Of a stretch of DNA of 64,000 nucleotides, positions 20,882 through 32,315 are shown piece after piece. Where the stretch lies: positions 6,526,501-6,590,500 of the forward strand of contig CM042551.1 in assembly GCA_023630585.1 (NCBI GenBank), read 5' to 3'. Position 1 is the first letter of the stretch; every line of letters begins with the position of its first letter. Below the pieces are notes generated by a model, which was given only the letters and a program-made list of their open reading frames with translations, was not told where the DNA came from and did not search any database. Made by a program: the position numbers and the translations under genes. The stretch is from Cranoglanis bouderius. Lineage: Eukaryota; Chordata; Actinopteri; Siluriformes; Cranoglanididae.

Positions 20882-22649
20882 ATGGAGTTTTCAGTGTTCA
20901 GTTTCAGTGTTTCTCAAGCTGAGTCAAGGCGATTTAAATTGAAATTTGAGTATTAATAATGGCATGATGTATATGGAAGCAAAAAAAAAAAGAGCTAATT
21001 TGAATTTTAAAAGCTATTGAATTTGTAGCATTTTTGAAAACAACAATTGAATTTATTTGTTGAAATTCTTCAAATTTAAAGTAGTTTTTTTCCACATTTT
21101 AAAATTGACATTTTCAAAATGGTATTCAGACTGCTCATGCTAGTATTTACGTTCATCCAGTCACATTCAGTTGCAGAATTCATTTGAACAAATATAAAGA
21201 AAAGGCAATCAAACCTGTAATGAGAGACTATACGGATTGTCTGTGGGTGTTGCCCCAGTACCGAGGTTAATACCAAGCATCCTTGGAAAGTACATTCTTG
21301 GCAAGTAACTCACAAGGCCACAAGATTGGAGGACGTACCTATACGCATTTAAGATGGATTGTGTACTTCCTATTGCACAATACATCTGCCCTGTCTGAGT
21401 TCCCCACTTAGTCATCATCTGTATTGTACAAATGTGTTTTGGATTTCCTGGATAACATTTAGGTGTAAATGTTTTCAAGGTAACACATTCAGTTTAAATC
21501 TGTTGGCTAATGTGTCATTTAAATAAAGGTTGTTTACACACCATAAAAAGTTCATTCACTGATACCCATTGGTAACTAGCGCTAGCCATGTTCCCAAAGG
21601 AGGCTAGTCTATCCTCTTTATCATATGTCAGACTCGACCAAATAAGCAAACTATATTCATAATTTCTCACCCCATTAACTCAAAACAAATAAATACAGAT
21701 GTGATTTTTGAAGTAATATATTTTTAATGCTATGAATTAATTTAATCTGGTTTCAATTTCATGATTAGGAATTCAATGGTTTTAACATTCAACTCTTGGT
21801 CTCTTTTTCTGCTTTCATAGATATGCATGTCAGCAGTTATAAATACAGACAGACAACTTTGCAAATCGAACGGTTGCGCCACTTTCAATAAATAAAATCG
21901 AGTTGTATGGGTCTGCTGTGTATCTGCGGCTTATTAATGAGATAAATTTGAAAAGATCTGACGCTTGTAGTTTAAATACATGACTGCATTAATCCTGGAA
22001 AGTAGAATTGAGACAGATAGCTGAAATGTACCGTCCCGGTGTACATCCCAGTCTGAGAGGGATTTCCCAGACCGGACCGAGCCAACACACTTGTGCTTTC
22101 GTTCCTGTGCCAGTATTTGGTGTTGAAGGTATAAAGTTTCTTATATTACGTGCACAGGAAACATAAAAGGGCCATTCCAAACCTCAGACAGATTTCTGAC
22201 TCCAGAAAAAATCCAGAGGAAAAACAGCGTTATTGGCAGGTGCTCAGTCTGCTCCCCGCTGTGGCTTCTGTTCTGAGGAAATATTCCCACCTCCGTGCAT
22301 TAACGTAGCCCTGGACTTCAGCCTGAATTCATTTGGATGCGTTCGAGCAAGGACGTCCAAACCATTTTCCCTTTTATCAAAGGCCAATTGAAGGGAAAAT
22401 TATAGAGTCACAGGTGATGGAGTACTTGCAATATTAAAATAAATATTATACTAGATATAGTACTACAAATTCAGCTACTCAAGGAGTTGTTATTTGCATG
22501 TAATTCTGCTCTGACAGTTGTTCTGCCTACAATCACAGGTGTACATTAATGTGCTTGTTCAAATTTCTGTTACAGAAATCCTTTCTATAGCAACAACGTA
22601 CTCAGGGACGTATGACAGACGATCCAAATAATATGAGACTAGTAACAAA
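20882..22649. other. Gene-poor sequence after polr1f
   Basis: AT-rich, with no transposon I can define. The block at 22240-22400 (for example TCCCACCTCCGTGCATTAAC and AGCCTGAATTCATTTGGATG) is compositionally more complex than its surroundings and might be conserved. Short open frames have no recognisable product. Confidence 0.45.
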
Positions 22650-22994
22650 CAGGTTTAGCACGTTTTGTCTCGCACCTCCAGGGTTGGGGGTTCAATTCCT
22701 GCCTCAGTCCTGTGTGCATGGAGTTTGCATGTTCTCCCCATGCTTCAGGGGTTTCCTCCGGGTACTCCGGTTTCCTCCCCAGTCCAAAGACGGGTTGTAG
22801 GCTGACTGGCATTTCTAAAGTGTGTGAATGGGTGTGTGAGTGTGTGTGTGTGATTGTGCCCTGCGATGGTCTGGCATCCCATCTAGGGTGTCCCCGGCCT
22901 CGTGCCACGAGTTCCCTTGAATAGGCTCCAGGCTCCAGGCTCCCCGTGACCCTATGTAGGATAAGTGGTACAGAAAATGGATGGATGGATAGAT
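22650..22994 (+). repeat. tRNA-derived SINE, family B, full-length copy
   Basis: It begins with a degraded head, then the B-box-like GGTTCAATTCC, the blocks TGTGTGCATGGAGTTTGCAT and GGTTTCCTCCGGGTACTCCG, and ends TAAGTGGTACAGAAAATGG followed by (ATGG)n. The head is at the left, so it reads on the plus strand. This is the best copy for reading the tRNA-like promoter. Confidence 0.8.
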
Positions 22995-22997
22995 TTT

Positions 22998-23425
22998 AGG
23001 AAGGAGTCTCCAGTGTCAGAGCTTTGTAACAGCCAGTAAGTTTTCCATGATGGGGAAAGTCTTCAGAACAGAAGAGTTTAAGCTTTCCAGTTTCTCAGTA
23101 ACATGGCAAGATGTATTTTTTGTCTTATTAACTTAACAGAACAGAGATAAAAGAAGTGATATTATTTTACAGAAGTGATAATATAAGTGGTAACAGAAAC
23201 TAACTTGTCTCACAGGCAATCCACAACATTAAATGTAACCTTTGGCAAATTGCTGTGTTATAAGAGAAATAAAACATTTTTTATGCTGGTATAGAAAATA
23301 ATCACCTTTGGAGTGGCAACAGTAAGTCTGCTTCACATTGGGCCATATTACACCACCACATCAATGATTATTTTCCTTTAACAGCACACCCCAAGTGTTT
23401 TGTTCCTTATTAAACAACTGGAAAT
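22998..23425 (+). repeat. Dispersed repeat family C
   Basis: The block GAAGGAGTCTCCAGTGTCAG is shared with copies at 46645 and 50890. Further on, GGCAAATTGCTGTGTTATAA and GATTATTTTCCTTTAACAGC match the reverse complement of the copy at 52310-52905. The best-supported part runs to about 23280; the part to 23425 is weaker. Confidence 0.6.
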
Positions 23426-24363
23426 GTTTTTTTTTGTTTGTTTGTTTGTTTGCTTTAACAAAATTACATTATTTATTATCAGTTCATTACATTTCATGAT
23501 TGTTTGGACTATGTAAATCTACCTAGCATACAAAATGTAGTTTAATTAGTAAATTTTTGTAAACCTATTATTATTAGGACCAATAGTTTTTCTTTATGGA
23601 GAAAAAAAAAAAACATCTCCTATCTTATCATTATGTTTCGTCAGTGTTAAGTTGAATGACATTTTGATCTCTAATGTAATAATGCTATTGTACATTGAGT
23701 TTTCAATGTAAAAAAAAACATTTTATTCAGTACATATCCTCAAGTTATGGAAGAAGGTAACTTGTATATGCTGACATATGTACTTTATCAGTCAAATCAA
23801 AAAGTCTAATGCTTTCTCACCCTCAAATTTTAATGTCATCAAACTCTGAGATTTTAAGGTGAATTTTAATACATGCCCTGCAAGTGTAATTTATTGTGGT
23901 ACTGTTTTGAAAAGATTAAAGTGGTGAAGAAAGTGAATGACACTTTCTTTTTTTGATGTGGCTTTACAGAATGGCGGCGCCTAGTGTCCAAAAAAAGAGC
24001 TGCAATTTGTTCACTAAGTTTAACCATTATTTCTGAAATAATTGACAAGCTGAATGTTGGATCCGCTGCAGTAAAGGTTGCTGAAACTTAGCCGATGGCC
24101 ATCAGGTCCTCAAAAACCGTGTAGTACTGAACAAGGACACAGAAACAAGTTGGATTTTTGGTTCTCTGTTAAAGCGTATGACTAATGTGGGAAACTTGTT
24201 TTATTACTTCGCATTGGCCTTTTGTTCTGAGAAAACTGCATGCAGGTTGTAAATCTGAGGCCCAAGCCAATAGCATCCCTGCTTTCCTGCCAGTTTGATT
24301 CTTCTCACGTATTCCATATTTGGCTTCACCATTTTTATACTTTTTACACTAGTGCACTACACA
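23426..24363. other. Gene-poor sequence
   Basis: AT-rich, with a (TTTG)n patch near 23430-23450 and several poly-A runs. The segment at 23935-24010 (ATGGCGGCGCCTAGTGTCC) has a GC-rich core but no frame or motif I can name. Confidence 0.45.
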
Positions 24364-24387
24364 GTGTGTGTGTGTGTGTGTGTGTGC

Positions 24388-24426
<39 letters not shown>
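24364..24426. repeat. Compound (GT)n(GA)n microsatellite
   Basis: A GT run (24364-24386) and a GA run (24389-24426). A G homopolymer of about 17 bases follows at 24511-24527. Confidence 0.96.
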
Positions 24427-24427
<1 letters not shown>

Positions 24428-24539
24428 AACACTTGGCCTTATTTCCATTCCAAGTCACCAGGGATTACATGCAGACTGATACATTGTGTTTTTCTTTTGC
24501 CCCTTTGTTTGGGGGGGGGGGGGGGGACTGGGACTTTTC

Positions 24540-24780
24540 AACAAGTTCACACTTTTACCCGACAAGACCCAGAATCTTCATTGGGAGGAGTTTTTTCAAG
24601 CTCTTGAGTTTTGTAGCACAGAGTCCATCTCAGATTGTTCCTGCCTTTGTTTTTCCACTACCTGGGAGCTGGAGGAGGCTGACGGCTTGGCGGGTTTATT
24701 GGGCCCCCAGCTCTGATAAGTGATCCTTACACTCTCTCCGTGATTTGTGAGGGATTTTTGGGTTGATTTGGGAGTACGAG
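24540..24780. promoter_or_regulatory. Candidate conserved non-coding block
   Basis: Complex, GC-balanced sequence without frame or repeat structure, for example CTACCTGGGAGCTGGAGGAG and CCCCCAGCTCTGATAAGTG. It stands out from the AT-rich surroundings. Selected by appearance only; no alignment was made. Confidence 0.25.
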
Positions 24781-24917
24781 GTGGACAGGATTAAATTATG
24801 TGCCGTGCCTCTCTGACGCATGAGTGTAGTCCTTTTGTAACTCCCCATAGGAAGACGTTTATCACTGTCTGTGACTTTTTCAGCTTGTGTTGACCTTTTG
24901 CAAGTGATATGTACATA

Positions 24918-26535
24918 CAGTATCTCACAAAAGTGAGTACACCCCTCACATTTTTGTAAATATCTTTTCATGGGACAACACTGAAGAAATGACACTTTGC
25001 TACAATGTAAAGTAGTGAGTGTACAGCTTGTATAACAGTGTAAATTTGCTGTCCCCTCAAAATAACTCAACACACAGCCATTAATGTCTAAACCACTGGC
25101 AACAAAAGTGAGTACACCCCTAAGTGAAAATGTCCAAATTGGGCCCAAGGTGTCAATATTTTGTGTGGCCACCATTATTTTCCAGCACTGCCTTAACCCT
25201 GTGGGGCATGGAGTTCACCAGAGCTTCACAGGTTGCCACTGGAGTCTTCTTCCACTCCTCCATGACGACATCACAGAGGTGGTGGATGTTAGAGACCTTG
25301 CGCTCCTCCACCTTCCGTTTGAGGATGCCCCACAGATGCTCAAAAGGGTTTAGGTCTGGAGACATGCTTGGCCAGTCCACCACCTTTACCCTCAGCTTCT
25401 TTAGCAAGACAGTGGTCGTCTTGGAGGTGCGTTTGGGGTCGTTATACTGCCCTGCAGCCCAGTTTCCGAAGGGAGGGGATCATGCTCTGCTTCAGTATGT
25501 CACAGTACATGTTGGCATTCATGGTTCCCTCAATGAACTGTAGCTCCCCAGTGCCGGCAGCACTCATGCAGACCCAGACCATGACACTTCCACCACCATG
25601 CTTGACTGTAGGCAAGACACACTTGTCTTTGTACTCCTCACCTGGTTGCCGCCACACACGCTTGACACCATCTGAACCAAATAAGTTTATCTTGGTCTCA
25701 TCAGACCACAGGACATGGTTCCAGTAATCCGTGTCCTTAGTCTGCTTGTCTTCAGCAAACTGTTTGCGGGCTTTCTTGTGCATCATCTTTAGAAGAGGCT
25801 TCCTTCTAGGACAGCCATGAAGACCAATTTGATGCAGTGTGCGGCGTATGGTCTGAGCACTGACAGGCTGACCCCCCACCCTTTCAACCTCTGCAGCAAT
25901 GCTGGCAGCACTCATACGTCTATTCTGCAAAGCCAACGATACCATATGATGCTGAGCACGTGCGCTCAACTTCTTTGGTCGACCATGGCGAGGCCTGCTC
26001 TGAGTGGAACCTGTCCTGTTAAACCGCTGTATGGTCTTGGCCACCGTGCTGCAGCTCAGTTTTAGGGTGTTGGCAATCTTCTTATAGCCTAGGCCATCTT
26101 TATGTAGAGCAACAATTGTTTTTTTCAGATCCTCAGAGAGTTCTTTGCCATGAGGTGCCATGTTGAACTTCCAGTGACCAGTATGAGAGAGTGTGAGAGC
26201 GATAACACCAAACTTAACACACCTGCTCCCCATTCACACCTGAGACCTTGTAACACTAACAAGTCACATGACACTGGGGAGGGAAAATGGCTAATTGGGC
26301 CCAATTTGGACATTTTCACTTAGGGGTGTACTCACTTTTGTTGCCAGCGGTTTAGACATTAATGGCTGTGTGTTGAGTTATTTTGAGGGGACAGCAAATT
26401 TACACTGTTATACAAGCTGTACACTCACTACTTTACATTGTAGCAAAGTGTCATTTTGTCAGTGTTGTCCCATGAAAAGTTATAATAAAATATTTACAAA
26501 AATGTGAGGGGTGTACTCACTTTTGTGAGATACTG
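24918..26535 (-). mobile_element. Nearly intact Tc1-like transposon
   Basis: The element is bounded by TA at both ends (24916-24917 and 26536-26537). Both ends begin CAGTATCTCACAAAAGTGAG when read inward. The terminal inverted repeats are about 220-230 bp and very similar, the right arm having about eight extra bases. Each arm carries an outer and an inner copy of the motif AAAAGTGAGTACACCCCT (inner copies near 25103 and 26340), the IR/DR arrangement of Sleeping Beauty-type elements. A minus-strand transposase fills the middle. The good arms point to a fairly recent insertion. Confidence 0.92.
25153..26161 (-). pseudogene. Tc1-like transposase with a frame lesion
   Basis: The ATG at 26161 gives the usual start MAPHGKELSEDLKKTIVALH. 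The N-terminal part has a helix-turn-helix (HKDGLGYKKIANTLKLSCST) and a GRPKK linker. The first catalytic Asp is in LWSDETKINLFG. KHGGGSVMVWVCMSAAGTGE follows. At about 25440 a small deletion shifts the frame. The second Asp (NDPK) and the third residue (NPFEHLWG) lie in the other frame, which ends CEALVNSMPHRVKAVLENN. All three DDE residues survive, so this is the least damaged transposase in the window, but it cannot be made as one protein. Confidence 0.9.
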
Positions 26536-27399
26536 TATATATATGTGGAATGAGGTCTTAAAGGAAAAAAATCCACTCTGAAGGACTTTGCAATTAAAAA
26601 ACAAGTTTAGTTTAAACTTCTTTCATCGACATGTTGGTCTGTTTTGACTTTCCTTAAAGTTTCCTTACATTATCCACAATAGCGTTTGACTTCCTGCTGA
26701 AAGTGGCGCCAGTGGGAAATCATCTCTACCTAAACAGAGTGATGCAGCAGCACTTTAGTCCTTTAGTCTGTTCAGCTCTCTCACTTCCTCATCTGCACAC
26801 TCTGCTCAAACCGATCAGCTTCCAAAGCTTTAAATTTCAGGTGTGAGAAAAGAAGCTCATTTGTTTTTCATCACTTATGTTTGAGATTGTTGCATTTTTT
26901 TCCTCCTATTAAACATCATCACCCTACAAATTACCATGAGAAACATTAAACACATCACAAATATGTCAGTATGAACATATTTTATTCTTTTCATGGGGTT
27001 TTCCTTTAACGACTCTTATTTTTTGCCTACAAAACCTATCAGAGCCTTGCAAACAAACGGCATCCTGTTTCGCCTGCAGCCAAAGGAGGCGGAGATGCTT
27101 TATGATACTGTGTTAAAAGATTTTACTCTCTCCTTGGCAGACTTTCTGTGAGATTTCCAAATATGATCCTGCTGCCTGCCTGTCCATATATGGCCATATA
27201 CATAAATTAACCCAAAATCTAGAGGAAAAGAAATTTTCTCTTTATATTTGTTGTATGTAGTGTAGTTCGAGGTTTGAATCCCTGAAATTGACCTTTTAAT
27301 TCATGTTTCAATGTTTTACTTCATTGCCATATCAAGATATCAGCAATGAAAGTTGGAGATCTATGCAATGCAATGGCTTTCCCATAAATCCTAAGAAGC

Positions 27400-27640
27400 C
27401 AGAGCGCCTGCAGTGCAGCTCTCACACGCAGTGGTTCTTCACCTGGTGTGAACTGCTGACTCAGCGATTGGGCCGGCGTCCAGCAGAACCCACAGCACCG
27501 TCCCTGAGGCCTGAGATTCCACATCCAAACACATTACAGCCTATAATCCCAGCCAGAGCACGCATCCCTCCATGGAGATGGCACTGTTTTGGATACGGCC
27601 CGTATTTAATTCCTCCGGGGAGGCTTTTTTTATTTGGTAA
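27400..27640. promoter_or_regulatory. Candidate conserved non-coding block
   Basis: Complex sequence including TGACTCAGCGATTGGGCCGG (with an AP-1-like TGACTCA) and GGATACGGCCCGTATTTAAT, in AT-rich surroundings. Open frames on both strands have no recognisable product, so a regulatory role is more likely than coding. Inference from composition only. Confidence 0.25.
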
Positions 27641-28068
27641 CATCCTAACAAAAACAAGCAATTAATAGATACTGAGTGCCAAGTGCCTTTAAAGATTTGG
27701 TTTTCCCCTTTGATGTTGGTTTACATAAAGATTCTGAACTTGTAGAGATGAGAGGAAATGACATCATCCCTTGTTTGTTTATTTCGACTTGTTTCCAAAA
27801 TGGCCAATTAATGAACGTGAATCTGTATGTTGTCCAGTGTTACTTAGATACTTAACATTAATGTGAAGCGCAGACTCTGATTTATGTGCAATCTAACCTG
27901 CATTATGAGTTCCTTTATTGTTACTTTACCAATTAAGTCACTTTTATGACCAATTTTTATTGTGCAGGAAAATAGGTTTTGGAAGGTGTGCCTGTAATTG
28001 GCAACGTTTTTCACCTAAACAGCATGCTTTATTCACTAAAAGGGGAAGTAAATGATGTTTCATGAATT

Positions 28069-28200
28069 CAGTTCCAGAATTATTGGCACACCATGAAAAT
28101 GAGCAAAAAATGGCTATATAAAACAAAGACATACAAAGGCAATAGGTCATGTTTTGAGATTAATCATATGCAGATTGTGTATTATTTTATTTTTACGCAA
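28069..28200. mobile_element. Short Tc1-like terminal remnant
   Basis: CAGTTCCAGAATTATTGGCA followed by CACCATGAAAATGAGCAAAA resembles the end of a Tc1 element with TTATTGGCAC-type ends. There is no matching partner. The right limit is a guess. Confidence 0.3.
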
Positions 28201-29120
28201 TACACATTTTGGTCTAATCTCACCACAGCACATAATGACACTGCGTCAAGTTCAAGCATCACATTTTGAAGGTTTCTCATGAAGCAAACACCCCAAAAAG
28301 CTGTGTCAGGTGGTGTATAATAGTTAACTCCAATAATGCACTAAACTGTGTATTATTGCTTTTATATTACTGTCCTTTTTTAGTATAGTAAAAAACTGTT
28401 TTTTTACTACAGTAAAATAAATACCTAAAGTATAGTAAAGTAATATGTTCATTAATGGTATTTTGTACCTGCTTATGCATGTTTAGATCCATTACATGAC
28501 ATATATGCAGGGCAACAAATAAGATTTCAACATATTTGATTTTTCCCATGGTGATGGATAACAGATATTATATGTTTGTGCAGCCTCGTATTTGGTTAAA
28601 GGCAAAATAAAAAGAAGTTCTGGAGACTGGAAGAAATTTTAGATGACAATAATCTTTTAGAGGCTTCAGTTATTTTAACACAGCGTTTTTGTTTATAAGA
28701 GAAAATAAGATGAGCTTTTTTTTTTTTTAGATAAAATTGGTAGTAAGAATAAGAATAGTGAGGTAAGAAATAAATATAAATATGACAATGGCAGTGTAAG
28801 TATGATAAATATACAGAGTGAATGGTAGCAACATGATATGTACATAGAAGAATGCATGAATGAATGTATAATACTAAATGAAAAGTAGCAGCATATTCAG
28901 AGAATGTGCAAGAAACAGAATGCCAGCGCAGTATATCAAAAGATTATCCCTGTGCAAAATGCGTCACAGAAGCATGGCATTTATAGAACAAGAAAATACT
29001 CCCACGTAACCAGTTATCAAAATAATTTTGTGTTTGAAAAAAGTAGGTACTTTCATTCATTGTATGAGAGGAAAAATGGATAATGTTCATTTTACACTTC
29101 TTTTATTTTCTAATTTTTGG

Positions 29121-29302
29121 GTGGCACGGCAAGTAATGTTGCCACATCATGTGTGAATGTGCGTGTGTGATGATCTGTGATGAACTGGCATCTGATCCAT
29201 GAAGTATTCCTGCCTCACCTCCAGTGTTCCTGGGATAGACTCCGGATCCTCCACGACCTTGACCAGGAAAAAACTCTTACTGAAGAGTATGAATGGATGA
29301 AT
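29121..29302 (+). repeat. SINE family B-like, degraded
   Basis: GGTGGCACGGCAAGTA, then CTGCCTCACCTCCAG out of the usual order, TGGGATAGACTCCGGATCC and a terminal GAATGGATGA. It looks like a rearranged or subfamily copy and also resembles 48990-49275. Confidence 0.5.
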
Positions 29303-29682
29303 TTCAACTTTGTTTTAAATGCACATTCTTTTAAAGGGGGCTAAAAACTCTGAAGTACATTAGAGGACATGTACTGTATGTTGGGGTAAATGTTATACTG
29401 ATACCTCCAGTATGTTAAGGAAATACGTTTTTTCCTGTGTGTTAATTTATAGAAAATCTGCTTGAGGAACATTCCTCATATGCGAATCTCCTCTTAAACC
29501 AAATGAAGCTGTTCTGCTGAGTTTATGACTGGAGCATCCTGCATAGAAATGACAAATAGTCCAGAGAACCTACTCATACAGGAGCAATAAAAGCAGTGAT
29601 TTAAGTTTAGCTTTCAGTGGATACTTGGAGAAGACATAAGAGTCTTGTGGAGCTTGTTTGGAGTGCTGATCTGGCATTGTGG

Positions 29683-29684
<2 letters not shown>

Positions 29685-29749
<65 letters not shown>
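29685..29749. repeat. (CT)n microsatellite
   Basis: About 32 CT units followed by CTTT-rich sequence. Confidence 0.96.
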
Positions 29750-29754
<5 letters not shown>

Positions 29755-29769
29755 CTTTCCTTTTCTTTC

Positions 29770-30115
29770 TTTCTTTCTCCTGATTAGTTCACACTAGCCA
29801 CGCGTGCTGTCCTGGCCCAAGTGCAGAGATGAACATGTTAATTGGTCCTGGCTCTCCTCATATATCCTGTGTCAGACTTTCCAGGCCGGACAGCCTTTGA
29901 ACCAAACACATAAAAGGAAAAGGGATTTATGGGAAATGGCTGTCGGCTCTGACGTGGAGGTCCGGGCTCGCTAACACGTCTCCTCCTACCTCATAGACCC
30001 TAAACCCCTCCATCCCCCCTAATTAGTGATTTGTAAGCATTTCTGACCAGCCTTCCCAGAGCTCCCAGTGTTGGAAAGCCATTAAAAAAAGGGGGGAGAG
30101 AAAAACCCTTAAGTG
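29770..30115. promoter_or_regulatory. Candidate conserved non-coding block
   Basis: About 350 bp of complex sequence with no repeats, including CCTAATTAGTGATTTGTAAG (homeodomain-like TAATTA core), AAAAGGAAAAGGGATTTATG and CCTCATATATCCTGTGTCAG. It looks like typical vertebrate enhancer sequence and sits mid-way between polr1f and ferd3l. No alignment was made. Confidence 0.3.
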
Positions 30116-31324
30116 TTCTAACAGCCCGACCTGTATTTCTTCATCTTCAAAGCGTGTGCCTGTATCTTGGCTTAAGAGCTGGAATTGAATCATATCAAAG
30201 GCCCTACCACCGGGTTATTGATGTCCATGAAATTGCTTTACAGTGTTTTCAGAGGAAAATTTATTGTGCTTTTGTCACCTCTGTTTTTTTTTTTTTTGTT
30301 TGTTTGTTTTTTGTTTTTTTAGACTACATATCAGTCCAAAGCCATTTGTTTGTTTATGTTATTCTTCGACATTGCTTAGCTCGGATATCAAATTTTAATA
30401 GTTCTATTTTGATAAAATTAAAGTGAACCATGATATTTGGCTTGCTTTGTTTTCTTAGCTAGATTTAGCTGTAAGGTTTTTAAAGCTAAAAAGGGGATAT
30501 CTACAAGTTTAGTGCACTTTACACCACAGACTACTACATTATATTCTTAAAAGAGTCAGAGCAAATTATGGTGGCTATCAAAGTCCTTATCAAGCCACCC
30601 TTCACACTGTGTGGTGCCCATTCACAAGAGGGCGTTAATGTGCTGTGAGCAGGCATGTGTAAACGTCCTTTGCAGTGAACACTGCACTACAAGCTCCCTC
30701 GTAAATTTTGGATGCAGTCACTAGAATTTATGGTGGACAATCTGAGAGACAGTTTCTAAAACCAGTGCAGCAAAAATCCCCCACTTCTTCTTCTTCCTCT
30801 TCTTCATAACGCAAGATATGACAGTAAGTAAGTCGTAAGTGTGCAGTGACAGTGAACATACAGATGGGGAACAAATTAAAGGAGAAACCATATTAAAGTG
30901 TGGCTTAGATTGGCATAAAGTCTACAAGTCTCTAGAACTGTATTTGAGCAATGGGTTTTTTATTTTATTTATTTGATTACCTGCCAGCCAGCTCTCTTCA
31001 ATCACATGATAGCTACCCCCAAGACATAAGAACCATGTACTCTTGCTACATAACAGGGCAGCGGAACACACTCAGAGGAAAGCGCTATCTTCCCTCTTCG
31101 CCATACTTGAGCTCACAGAAGCTCACGATTGGCTAGTATCCATCTGATCTAGAAAGCATGGCCAGTTTTGCTATCTTGGCTCCTGGCCACAGAATGTTGC
31201 GGAATCGTCGAGATTCAAATTAGCAATCTCCAGATTATAGGGTGAACGGCTTTCTGTTGGGCCACTTGGAACCTTTCTAACTTGGTGTTTTGAGGATAGC
31301 GGTGGAAAGTGCTGTCTAACACCC
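30116..31324. other. Gene-poor sequence
   Basis: AT-rich with poly-T and (TTTG) patches near 30287-30320. A CTCF-like CACAAGAGGGCG is at 30623-30634. No gene is recognised. Confidence 0.45.
30623..30634 (+). promoter_or_regulatory. CTCF-like motif
   Basis: CACAAGAGGGCG within TTCACAAGAGGGCGTTAATG fits the CTCF core with one or two mismatches. Confidence 0.3.
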
Positions 31325-31580
31325 ATCTTGTCCATCCATTTTCCATACCGCTTATCCTACACAGGGTCACGGGGAGCCTGGAGCCTATCTCAGGGAACTC
31401 GGAGCACAAGAACAGGGTCCCAACCCATCGCAGGGCACAATCACACACACATTCACACGCTCATTCACACACTATGGATAATTTGGAAATGCCAATCAAC
31501 CAACAAAGCATGTCTTTGGACCGGGGGGAAAAACTGAGTACCCAGAGGAGACCCCTGAAGCACGGGAAAAACATGCAAAC
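31325..31580 (-). repeat. tRNA-derived SINE, family B, 5'-truncated
   Basis: It contains CCATCCATTTTCCATACCGC, GGGTCACGGGGAGCCTGGAG, GGATAATTTGGAAATGCCAA and ends ACATGCAAACTCTG. The tRNA-like head expected on the right is missing. Confidence 0.78.
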
Positions 31581-32229
31581 TCTGCTGTCTAAAACGTTTA
31601 TTGTTAAAACAACATTTTAAAAAAAATTAATTGAAGTTTTTCATCAACATACTAGGAGCAAGCCTTCTTAAAAACTATTCTGTCTCAACTGTGACATTAT
31701 GCAGTTATTATGTGATGCTACTTTATTCACAAAAAATATTTTGTGACATATTTTTCTCATTTAGTGTGAAATATGCAACTTTAATATGTAACGTGAAACA
31801 GAGGTCTGTAGCCATTATACATCACACATGAGTAATGCTTTATCAAAAAAATGACTCATATTTCCTTCAGAGTTAAAACAGTTTCAATTATGTTTTCTTG
31901 AGTGATGACATAATCACCACGGTAGTCGTAAAACTGTGACAGACATACCATAATAGCCATGGTTTGCAAACCTTTGTTTTATTTTTTGCCACAAAAAACT
32001 GTGGTTAATTTTCATAAGGCTAAAGAAACTCCACCAAGATCCACCACACTTACTACAGATGATAAAAAAAACTTTATTTTTTGAGAAACACTGACACAAT
32101 TTGTTTTGTTAGTTAATCAAGAATTGTCCTTTTGTTGGGTCAAAGTTATGTTTGTTGATCTTTCTTCTCATCCAATACACTTTTAATGCCGATGTTTTTC
32201 TCCACAAGTGCCTAACCACAGTTTTAGTG

Positions 32230-32315
<86 letters not shown>

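Larger units (their letters stand above)
26538..29120. other. Gene-poor sequence
   Basis: Mostly AT-rich and unassigned. The part near 27400-27640 is GC-richer and complex (see the regulatory candidate). A short Tc1-like end (CAGTTCCAGAATTATTGGCA) lies near 28069. A run of TAGTA-type sequence is at 28377-28445. Confidence 0.45.

Noticed and set aside
24696..25175. 159-codon minus-strand frame
   Set aside because: It runs through the left terminal repeat of the Tc1 element at 24918 and has no protein similarity that I recognise.
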